A stretch of DNA of 10,227 nt. Source: Roseburia sp. GTDB lineage: Bacteria; Bacillota; Clostridia; Lachnospirales; Lachnospiraceae. The notes below the pieces were generated by a model. That model saw only the letters and a program-made list of their open reading frames with translations. It did no database searches and was not told the origin of the DNA. Positions 1-5,127 of this stretch are shown piece by piece (within the stretch, counting starts at the first letter, position 1; each line of letters starts with the position of its first letter). Where the stretch lies: assembly GCA_003483745.1 (NCBI GenBank), contig DMYD01000042.1, positions 1 to 10,227 of the forward strand. Reading direction: 5' to 3'. The translations under genes were made by a program, and so were the position numbers.

Positions 1-466
1 ATCACTAACTAAATGACATTGGTCGCTGAATACCCTCAGGACAGAAGAATACCGTAAAGGCGAATATTCAAGAGGCGGTGGTTGTGTTCCCCTTCCGGTT
101 CCGGAAGATGCACCTTTCTTCGTAAAAGATTATAGTGAGTATTATAAAGGCAGATGTTATCATAAAAGGAGCCTGAATTCCAATGATGGTTGGAACAGTA
201 TTGGATGTATGTCATTTATAAATCAGCCAATATTAAAGTACAGTAATGAGATCAGAAGTGCAGTCCTTATTATTCATGGAGAAAAAGCGCATAGCTATTA
301 TTTTGGAAAAGATGCTTATGAGAATATGATTAAGGACAGCAAGTACACATCCAATAAAGAGCTGCTTACAATTCCGGGGGCTGTTCATACAGATCTTTAC
401 GATAATCTGGATGTGATCCCATTTGATAAAGTCCAGAAATTTTTTAAAGAAAATGGGGTTGGTTAG
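1..466 (+). pseudogene. C-terminal remnant of a YcjY/dienelactone-hydrolase-like alpha/beta-hydrolase
   Basis: The frame is open from base 17 to the TAG at 464-466, but stops occur in all three forward frames within the first 16 bases (TAA 6-8, TAA 10-12, TGA 14-16). The hydrolase therefore cannot continue upstream in any frame. The peptide from base 17 already reads as family sequence before the first in-frame ATG at 209 (for example VPEDAPFFVKDYSEYYKG and YHKRSLNSNDGW), so starting at 209 would cut a conserved region. The C-terminal half carries IIHGEKAHSYYFGKDAY and the PGAVHTDLYD motif, whose His (codon 386-388) is the likely catalytic His. The nucleophile-serine (GxSxG) half is absent from the window. 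An 85-residue product from ATG 209 is possible but would lack most of the fold. The next gene begins 2 bp after the stop, so the two were probably co-transcribed. Family recognition is firm; whether the break is a real mutation or an upstream rearrangement cannot be seen. Confidence 0.75.
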
Positions 467-468
467 TC

Positions 469-1059
469 ATGACATATGAGGAATATTTGAGTAATATGAA
501 ACCCGGATATATCGTAGATGCAGGAAGTGAAGAACATCTGGTCATGCACGAGTTGTCTCAAAGGGCATTAAAAATAACGATGGAGCTGAATAACAAATAT
601 CATACAAAAGAAGAAATAGTACAGCTTATGTCGGAACTTACCGGACAAAAAATAGATGAAAGTTTTGGAATGTTTCCTCCGTTTTATACAGACTGCGGAC
701 AAAACATCCATATGGGCAAGAATGTTTTTATAAATGCAGGATGTAAGTTTCAGGATCAGGGTGGTATTTATATAGAGGATGGAGTCCTGATTGGACATAA
801 TGCAGTATTAGCAACGATCAATCATATGGAAGATTCTGAGAAAAGAGCAGGTATGATATTTCAACCGATTCAAATTGAAAAAAATGTATGGCTTGGAGCA
901 AATGTGACAGTTCTTCCGGGAGTTACAATTGGTGAAGGTTCGATTATTGCAGCCGGAGCAGTTGTAACAAAAGATGTTCCAGCCAATATGATTGCGGCAG
1001 GAGTGCCTGCGAAAGTTATACGGAAGATTAAAAAAGACACTGAAAAAGGAGAAATTTAA
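469..1059 (+). CDS. Sugar/maltose-type O-acetyltransferase (left-handed beta-helix, LacA/Maa family)
   Basis: This is a 196-residue protein of usual length for the maltose/galactoside acetyltransferase group, which moves an acetyl group from acetyl-CoA to a sugar hydroxyl in the cytoplasm. An N-terminal helical cap (about residues 1-60, MTYEEYLSNMKPGYIVDAGS onward) is followed by hexapeptide-repeat coils from about residue 75 (GQNIHMGKNVFINAGC, YIEDGVLIGHNAVLAT, IGEGSIIAAGAVVTKDVP). His119, in the segment ATINHM, aligns with the catalytic His of LacA. The C-terminal signature AAGVPAKVIRKI is the usual acetyl-CoA-binding end. The gene begins 2 bp after the hydrolase remnant. Its last codons carry AAAAAGGAGA (1043-1052), the ribosome binding site of the next gene. 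It is the only apparently complete gene in the first 1.8 kb. The acceptor sugar is unknown. Confidence 0.88.
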   Translation: MTYEEYLSNMKPGYIVDAGSEEHLVMHELSQRALKITMELNNKYHTKEEIVQLMSELTGQKIDESFGMFPPFYTDCGQNIHMGKNVFINAGCKFQDQGGIYIEDGVLIGHNAVLATINHMEDSEKRAGMIFQPIQIEKNVWLGANVTVLPGVTIGEGSIIAAGAVVTKDVPANMIAAGVPAKVIRKIKKDTEKGEI

Positions 1060-1061
1060 TT

Positions 1062-1394
1062 ATGGCAAAAGTAAAGGATGCGGAGGTCATTGTTTATGCA
1101 ACACCAATTTATTACTATGAGATGTGTGGCCAGATGAAAACACTTCTTGATAGATTGAATCCTTTATATTCGACAGATTATTCATTCAGAGATATTTATA
1201 TGATTGCAACTGCCGCTGAGAATGATGAAAGTGCATTTGAAAAAGCCTACAATGGTCTGCAAGGCTGGGTAGACTGTTTTGAAAAGGCTTCCTTGAAAGG
1301 CATGGTCGGTGGCGGTGGAATTGATGCTGCAAATACAGCGGCTGATCATGTGGATGCGATGAAAAAAGCATATGAACTTGGAAAGAAACTATAA
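1062..1394 (+). pseudogene. N-terminally truncated flavodoxin-fold NAD(P)H-dependent oxidoreductase (FMN reductase family)
   Basis: The 110 residues match the C-terminal two thirds of NADPH-dependent FMN reductase/iron-sulfur flavoprotein-like oxidoreductases. They include the flavin-loop segment ATPIYYYEMCGQMKTLLDR (residues 13-31), NPLYSTDYSFRDIY, and the LQGWVDCFEKA stretch followed by a GGGG loop. Intact relatives are about 180 residues and begin with a GSPR-type phosphate-binding loop and a CxxC-type segment; roughly 70 residues with those elements are missing. The remaining frame starts at an ATG with a good ribosome binding site (AAAAAGGAGA, 1043-1052, about 9 bp upstream). This looks like an in-place deletion that joined the original start region to the middle of the gene. 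A shortened protein could be made, but it lacks the FMN phosphate site and is unlikely to be a working reductase. The family is clear; the loss of function is inferred. Confidence 0.75.
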
Positions 1395-1395
1395 G

Positions 1396-1787
1396 TTGAA
1401 AAGAGTACTATTACTTAGTCTTTGTGTGTTAGTTTTATTTGGGCTTGCAGGATGTAGAGAAAAAAGAAGTGTTTCATTTGAAAATGATATATCCGAAGAA
1501 ATAATAGACAATAGTACTGAATCTCAAATTTCTGCTGGAGAATTAGAGAAAACAGAAATTACCGACAAATCGGCGATGGATGATGAGAGAGAATACATGA
1601 AGTTATATTTTGATGACACTGAAATCCCGGTGATATAGTTCTATACAGTGGAGACAAAATAGTAGTGTTTTATGGATCAAATTCATGGGCATATACCAAA
1701 CTGGGGAAAATGAATATTCCAGAAGGTGATGTGACAGAACTTTTGTCAAATGGGGGTATCACTTTGAAAATAGTAATTGCGAAATAG
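1396..1787 (+). pseudogene. Broken lipoprotein with cyclophilin-like fold domain
   Basis: A TTG start at 1396, one base after the previous stop, with GGAAAG at 1380-1385, gives a lipoprotein signal: KR, a hydrophobic core, and lipobox LAGC with Cys20. An ATG at 1372 in the same frame overlaps the previous gene and would place extra charged residues before the signal; it is the alternative start. An acidic, Ser/Thr-rich linker leads to MKLYFDDTEIPV, the first strand of the cyclophilin-like domain seen in flavodoxin-associated proteins. The frame then stops at TAG 1636-1638. The end of the same domain continues in another frame from 1629 (GDIVLYSGDKIVVFYGSNSW, then AYTKLGKMNI and ELLSNGGITLKIVIAK) to TAG 1785-1787. 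Intact domains have roughly 50-60 residues between these parts, so an internal out-of-frame deletion occurred near 1629. It was probably a surface lipoprotein co-expressed with the oxidoreductase. Confidence 0.78.
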
Positions 1788-1921
1788 TGAGTAAATCAGA
1801 ATGTTGTTTTCTATTGCAAGGAAATTCTCATATTTTATTGTGCAATTTGACGATAAACTGTGAAAAAAGTCTCTATAATATCCGTTTTTTTCCATGAAAT
1901 GAAAATTAATGAGAAAAAATA

Positions 1922-1937
1922 TCAATAATGTTATTGA
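1922..1937. promoter_or_regulatory. 7-2-7 inverted repeat overlapping the feo -35 box
   Basis: TCAATAATGTTATTGA is a perfect 7-bp inverted repeat around TG. Its right arm covers the first bases of the -35 hexamer at 1934-1939. It could be an operator half of the feo control region, but AT-rich dyads of this size also arise by chance in such DNA. Confidence 0.35.
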
Positions 1938-1962
1938 CATCTAATGAACGTTAGAATATACT
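1934..1962 (+). promoter_or_regulatory. feo operon sigma-A type promoter
   Basis: TTGACA (1934-1939) and TATACT (1957-1962) are separated by exactly 17 bp, a near-consensus vegetative promoter. Transcription would begin near 1969, leaving a leader of about 50 bases before the first feoA. It is the strongest promoter-like sequence in the window. Confidence 0.8.
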
Positions 1963-1965
1963 AAC
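1950..1965. promoter_or_regulatory. GTTAG-N6-CTAAC operator candidate, copy 1 (over the -10 box)
   Basis: GTTAGAATATACTAAC is a palindrome with one mismatched pair, and its right half contains most of the -10 hexamer. The same 16-bp design recurs before feoB at 2521-2536 with 14 of 16 bases identical. Binding here would exclude RNA polymerase, so repression is the natural reading. The half site resembles the TTAG/CTAA half sites of DtxR/MntR-type metal regulators, though the spacing differs from the classical DtxR operator. The binding protein is unknown. Confidence 0.6.
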
Positions 1966-1972
1966 CAACGTA

Positions 1973-1992
1973 AGAAATGAAAATCATTATCA
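1973..1992. promoter_or_regulatory. Fur box
   Basis: TGAAAATCATTATCA (1978-1992) differs at one base from the 7-1-7 Fur consensus TGATAATNATTATCA. Against the 19-bp Fur consensus, bases 1973-1991 match at 15 positions. It lies just downstream of the -10 box, across the expected transcription start, where bound Fur with Fe(II) would block initiation. This fits iron-repressed feo expression. Confidence 0.75.
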
Positions 1993-2017
1993 ATACAGTA
2001 GGAGAAAAGAGGAAGAA

Positions 2018-2230
2018 ATGATGCCGCTTACTATGTTAAACACAGGAGAACCGAGTACGATTAAGAAAGTCGGTGGAAAAGAAGAAACCAGAAGATTTTT
2101 AGAGAATCTTGGCTTTGTTCCAGGCGGGGAAGTTACAGTCGTATCAGAGATCGACGGTAATATGATCGTCAACATCAAGGATTCAAGAGTTGCGATCGGA
2201 AAAGACATGGCGAATAAAATTATGGTATAA
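2018..2230 (+). CDS. feoA: Ferrous iron transport protein FeoA (first copy)
   Basis: A 70-residue SH3-like FeoA domain protein, a cytoplasmic partner thought to tune the FeoB transporter. Family features are the opening MPLTMLNTGEPSTIKKV, the central LENLGFVPGGEVTVVSE turn, and the closing strand DSRVAIGKDMANKI, which matches the usual end of FeoA proteins. Length is normal. Two ATG codons are adjacent (2018 and 2021); AGGAG at 2000-2004 and GAGG at 2009-2012 can serve either, and the first is chosen. It is the first gene after the feo promoter and Fur box, 52 bp before a second feoA. The two copies are clearly diverged, so each may have its own contact with FeoB; that is inference. Confidence 0.92.
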   Translation: MMPLTMLNTGEPSTIKKVGGKEETRRFLENLGFVPGGEVTVVSEIDGNMIVNIKDSRVAIGKDMANKIMV

Positions 2231-2282
2231 AACTGTTGCAAAAGCGCAGTTTCATGATACAAAAATGAAAAGGAGCGAAACG

Positions 2283-2504
2283 ATGAAGACGTTGAAAGAA
2301 GTAGCCTGCGGCAGTACCGTAAAGGTCAAAAAACTGACTGGCGAGGGCCCGGTCAAGAGAAGAATTATGGACATGGGCATCACAAAGGGTGTTGATATCT
2401 ATGTAAGAAAAGTAGCACCGCTTGGTGATCCGATCGAAGTAACTGTAAGAGGATATGAGTTATCCTTGAGAAAAGCAGATGCTGAGATGATCGAGGTAGA
2501 GTAA
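2283..2504 (+). CDS. feoA: Ferrous iron transport protein FeoA (second copy)
   Basis: A 73-residue FeoA domain protein. GAAAAGGAG (2267-2275) sits 7 bp before the ATG at 2283. An upstream in-frame ATG at 2190 overlaps the first feoA, has no ribosome binding site, and adds residues unlike FeoA, so it is rejected. The domain reads TVKVKKLTGEGPVKRRIMDM (residues 12-31), then GITKGVDIYVRKVAPLGDP and the final strand VRGYELSLRKADAEMIEV. The G-x-x-x-R-R-x-x-D-M-G-I segment and the APLGDP turn are typical of FeoA. It is more canonical than the first copy. It is followed by a palindrome and a repetitive leader before feoB, so feoB may receive separate regulation. Confidence 0.93.
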   Translation: MKTLKEVACGSTVKVKKLTGEGPVKRRIMDMGITKGVDIYVRKVAPLGDPIEVTVRGYELSLRKADAEMIEVE

Positions 2505-2519
2505 TTTTTTTTACCTATG

Positions 2520-2537
2520 TGTTAGCATATGCTAACA
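2520..2537. promoter_or_regulatory. GTTAG-N6-CTAAC operator candidate, copy 2 (perfect 18-bp palindrome before feoB)
   Basis: TGTTAGCATATGCTAACA is a perfect 18-bp palindrome located 16 bp after the second feoA stop and 80 bp before feoB. It matches the dyad over the feo promoter at 14 of 16 core positions. TATGCT inside it (2528-2533) occupies the place of the -10 box in copy 1. The matching -35 position holds only TTTTTT (2505-2510), so any promoter here is weak. It could be an internal operator or a transcription roadblock. Confidence 0.6.
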
Positions 2538-2610
2538 AAAGACAGAAAAGGCAAACAAAAGCAAGCTATAGCAAACAAAAGCAAGTTGCAGCAAACTAAA
2601 ATAAAAGGAG
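2531..2610 (+). repeat. Four degenerate 20-bp units in the feoB leader
   Basis: The DNA divides into 20-bp units starting at 2531, 2551, 2571 and 2591. The two central units share GCAAACAAAAGCAAG and differ only near their ends. The first (starting GCTAACAAAAG) and last (starting GCAAACTAAAA) are degenerate and blend into the palindrome and the feoB ribosome binding site AAAAGGAG (2603-2610). The leader is nearly free of T, so the RNA should be largely unstructured. It may be slippage-derived or an A-rich translation enhancer. Confidence 0.6.
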
Positions 2611-2617
2611 AAAAGTT

Positions 2618-4810
2618 ATGGCAGTAAAAATTGCACTCGCAGGTAATCCAAACTGCGGAAAAACAACTTTATTTAATGCTTTGACTGGCTCTAACCAATT
2701 CGTAGGTAACTGGCCTGGAGTAACAGTAGAAAAAAAAGAAGGTAAATTAAAGGGACATAAGGATGTTGTCATCATGGACTTACCGGGTATCTATTCCTTA
2801 TCCCCATATACACTTGAGGAGGTCGTAGCCCGTAATTACTTAATCGGAGACAGACCGGACGCGATCTTAAATATTGTAGACGGTACCAACATTGAGCGTA
2901 ACCTGTATCTGTCCACACAGCTGATGGAACTTGGCATCCCGGTTATCATGGCAATCAACATGATGGATCTTGTTGAGAAGAATGGTGATAAGATACATAT
3001 TGACAAATTAAGCAAAAAGCTTGGATGCGAAGTCGTTGAGATTTCCGCATTAAAGGGAACCGGCATTCAGAAAGCTGCTGAGAAGGCAGTTGCACTTGCA
3101 CAGCAGAAGAAAAACATGGTTCCGGTACATGAGTTCTCCAAAGATGCAGAAGAAGTGATCACAGAAGTTGAGAACAAACTGACCGGTATCGTTGCAGAAG
3201 ATCAGAAACGTTTCTTCGCGATCAAGTTATTAGAGAAAGATGATAAGATCAAAGAGCAGATGAAATCTGTTCCGGATGTCTCTAATGAGATCAAAGAAAT
3301 GGAAGACAGATTTGATGATGATACAGAGAGTATTATCACAAACGAGCGATATGTATACATTTCATCCATCATCGGTGAGTGTATTTCAAAGAGCAGCAAA
3401 GAGAAACTTACGACTTCAGATAAGATCGATCGTATCGTAACAAACCGCTGGCTTGCAATTCCAATCTTTGCAGTTGTAATGTTTTTGGTATACTATGTAT
3501 CTGTAACAACTATCGGTTCTATCCTGACAGACTGGACGAATGAAACACTGTTTGGTGAATGGATCATCCCGGGAGCACAGAGTTTATTTGAAAATATCGG
3601 ATGTGCTGATTGGCTGACAGGTCTGATTGTAGACGGTGTGATCTCCGGTGTTGGTGCAGTACTTGGTTTCGTACCTCAGATGTTAGTACTGTTCCTGTTC
3701 CTTGCATTCTTAGAGTCCTGTGGTTACATGGCTCGTGTTGCATTTATCATGGACCGTGTATTCCGTAAATTCGGACTTTCCGGAAAATCATTCATCCCGA
3801 TGTTGATCGGTAGTGGATGTGGTGTTCCTGGTGTCATGGCTTCAAGAACGATTGAGAATGACCGTGACCGTAAAATGACGATCATGACAACAACTTTCAT
3901 TCCTTGTGGAGCAAAACTCCCGATCATCGCATTGATCGCAGGTGCTTTCTTTAACAACGCTGGATGGGTTGCATGGAGTGCATATTTCGTAGGTGTGGCA
4001 GCTATCGTATGCTCTGGTATTATTTTAAAGAAAACAAAAATGTTTGCTGGTGATCCGGCACCATTCGTTATGGAACTTCCGGCATATCACTGGCCGACAG
4101 TTGGTAACGTGTTAAGAAGTATGTGGGAGCGTGGCTGGTCCTTCATCAAAAAGGCTGGTACGATCATCACATTATCAACCATCATCTTATGGTTCTTAAT
4201 GAACTTTGGATGGACAGATGCAGGTTTTGGCATGTTAAGCTTTGATGGTCTGGAGGGAGCTGCTCTTGAGGCTGCCCAGGCAGAATGTATCCTTGCAAAG
4301 ATTGGTTCTGCAATCGGCTGGATCTTTACTCCTCTTGGATGGACACAGAGTGGTAACGGCTGGAAGATGGCAGTTGCAGCAGTCAGCGGTCTGATTGCAA
4401 AAGAAAACGTCGTAGCAACATTTGGTATGTTATTTGGTTTTGCAGAAGTTGCAGAAGATGGTGCCGAGTTCTGGGGTAATCTTGCAGCTGTTATGACTCC
4501 GGTAGCTGCATATGGCTATCTGGTATTCAACCTCTTATGTGCACCTTGCTTCGCTGCAATGGGAGCAATCAAGAGAGAGATGAATAATGCAAAATGGTTC
4601 TGGTTTGCAATCGGATATCAGTGCGGTCTTGCATATGTAGTATCTTTATGCATCTATCAGATCGGTACACTGATCACAACTGGTACATTTGGTATTGGTA
4701 CAGTTGTTGCTTTCATACTTGTAATCGGTCTTTTATATCTGTTATTCAGACCTTACAAAGAGAGCGATACATTAAAAGTAAATGTAAAAGGCATGGCAGG
4801 CGCAAGATAA
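2618..4810 (+). CDS. feoB: Ferrous iron transport protein FeoB (G-protein-coupled Fe(II) permease)
   Basis: A 730-residue polytopic membrane protein that imports Fe(II) and has a cytoplasmic GTPase domain. GTPase motifs are G1 GNPNCGKT (9-16), G3 DLPG (54-57), G4 NMMD (114-117; the usual N-x-x-D) and G5 SALKGTG (143-149). A helical linker of about residues 165-280 leads to the membrane part. There the two Gate segments GSGCGVPGVMASRTI (Cys401) and FIPCGAKLPIIALIAG (Cys430) are intact, and Cys641, Cys644 and Cys669 lie in later helices (LLCAPCFAAMGA and GYQCGLAY). Length is in the normal range for Clostridia. AAAAGGAG at 2603-2610 gives a clear start. Codon use looks biased and translation-optimised (CGT, AAC, ATC), unlike the AT-rich decayed genes upstream. 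No FeoC is seen; a Cys-rich small membrane peptide follows instead. Confidence 0.97.
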   Translation: MAVKIALAGNPNCGKTTLFNALTGSNQFVGNWPGVTVEKKEGKLKGHKDVVIMDLPGIYSLSPYTLEEVVARNYLIGDRPDAILNIVDGTNIERNLYLSTQLMELGIPVIMAINMMDLVEKNGDKIHIDKLSKKLGCEVVEISALKGTGIQKAAEKAVALAQQKKNMVPVHEFSKDAEEVITEVENKLTGIVAEDQKRFFAIKLLEKDDKIKEQMKSVPDVSNEIKEMEDRFDDDTESIITNERYVYISSIIGECISKSSKEKLTTSDKIDRIVTNRWLAIPIFAVVMFLVYYVSVTTIGSILTDWTNETLFGEWIIPGAQSLFENIGCADWLTGLIVDGVISGVGAVLGFVPQMLVLFLFLAFLESCGYMARVAFIMDRVFRKFGLSGKSFIPMLIGSGCGVPGVMASRTIENDRDRKMTIMTTTFIPCGAKLPIIALIAGAFFNNAGWVAWSAYFVGVAAIVCSGIILKKTKMFAGDPAPFVMELPAYHWPTVGNVLRSMWERGWSFIKKAGTIITLSTIILWFLMNFGWTDAGFGMLSFDGLEGAALEAAQAECILAKIGSAIGWIFTPLGWTQSGNGWKMAVAAVSGLIAKENVVATFGMLFGFAEVAEDGAEFWGNLAAVMTPVAAYGYLVFNLLCAPCFAAMGAIKREMNNAKWFWFAIGYQCGLAYVVSLCIYQIGTLITTGTFGIGTVVAFILVIGLLYLLFRPYKESDTLKVNVKGMAGAR

Positions 4811-4825
4811 GCACTGCTTCTAAAG

Positions 4826-4860
4826 TGGCTGCCGTGTGTTGACACGGCAGCCATATTTAT
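4826..4860 (+). terminator. Hairpin after feoB (attenuator or leaky terminator)
   Basis: TGGCTGCCGTGT (4826-4837) pairs perfectly with ACACGGCAGCCA (4842-4853) around loop GTTG, giving a 12-bp stem 16 bp after the feoB stop. The following TATTTAT is only a weak U-tract. Termination is probably partial, or the hairpin protects the feoB message from 3' decay, because co-functional genes follow with no convincing promoter. Confidence 0.65.
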
Positions 4861-4869
4861 AACGAGGAA

Positions 4870-4967
4870 GGAAAACAAGGAGGAAAATCCTCTGCTCCTG
4901 CAGAGGCACATGCTATGCAGGCATAGCAGGCATTTTCCTTCGGAAAACAAGGAGGAAAACAAGGAGG
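4870..4967 (+). promoter_or_regulatory. Structured, repeat-flanked leader ahead of the Cys-rich peptide
   Basis: GGAAAACAAGGAGG occurs three times (4870-4883, 4942-4955, 4954-4967); the first two are part of an 18-bp repeat, 72 bp apart, and the last is the real ribosome binding site. Between them are two perfect hairpins: CCTCTGC/GCAGAGG around TCCT (4889-4906) and TGCTATG/CATAGCA around CAGG (4911-4928). GGAGGAAAAT (4879-4888) can pair with ATTTTCCTTC (4932-4941), with one G-U, enclosing both hairpins as a three-way junction. TTTTCC-TTC-GGAAAA (4933-4947) is a competing hairpin. The TCCT loop is complementary to the downstream AGGA of the ribosome binding site. The pairings are seen; a regulatory role is inferred. 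Confidence 0.5.
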
Positions 4968-4975
4968 ATTATCTT

Positions 4976-5113
4976 ATGGGAACAATTGTAACGGGAGCAG
5001 TCGTTGTGGTAATTGTAGGGCTTATCATCCGCAGCATGGTTCGCGATAAGAAAAACGGAAAATCCCTTCAGTGCGGAGGCGATTGTGGAAAGTGCGGAGG
5101 GCACTGTCATTAA
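4976..5113 (+). CDS. FeoB-associated Cys-rich membrane protein
   Basis: A 45-residue peptide matching the small FeoB-associated Cys-rich membrane family (Pfam FeoB_associated). Residues 3-18 form one hydrophobic membrane segment (TIVTGAVVVVIVGLII), a basic stretch RSMVRDKKNGK follows, and the C-terminal tail has Cys33, Cys37, Cys40 and Cys44 plus His43 and His45 among glycines. The positive-inside rule puts the Cys/His tail in the cytoplasm, where it could bind metal near the FeoB exit. The start is fixed by AAGGAGG (4961-4967) 8 bp upstream; the longer in-frame opening from 4910 runs through the leader hairpins and is not supported. Its position directly after feoB is the family's usual context. 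Metal binding is inferred from the residues. Confidence 0.88.
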   Translation: MGTIVTGAVVVVIVGLIIRSMVRDKKNGKSLQCGGDCGKCGGHCH

Positions 5114-5127
5114 TACAGGAGGAGACC

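Noticed and set aside
1847..1879. TTGACG and TATAAT as a promoter upstream of the feo promoter
   Set aside because: The spacing is 21 bp, too long for a sigma-A promoter, and a far better promoter lies at 1934-1962.
2231..2251. AACTG...CAGTT hairpin between the two feoA genes as a terminator
   Set aside because: The outer stem has only 5 pairs, the inner pairing is interrupted, and no T-tract follows.
2190..2282. Longer start for the second feoA (ATG 2190)
   Set aside because: It overlaps the first feoA, lacks a ribosome binding site, and adds residues not like FeoA; ATG 2283 has a strong site.
2520..2537. The palindrome before feoB as a Rho-independent terminator
   Set aside because: It has no loop of its own, it is AT-rich in the middle, and it is followed by A-rich rather than T-rich sequence. 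Its match to the dyad at the feo promoter favours an operator.
4839..4862. TTGACA after feoB as a promoter -35 for the accessory genes
   Set aside because: The hexamer overlaps the loop and right arm of the 12-bp hairpin, and no -10-like sequence lies 16-18 bp downstream (that position reads ACGAGG).
5071..5127. Longer start for the Fur-family gene (ATG 5071)
   Set aside because: It lies within the Cys-rich peptide gene in another frame and has no ribosome binding site; GGAGGAG precedes ATG 5128.
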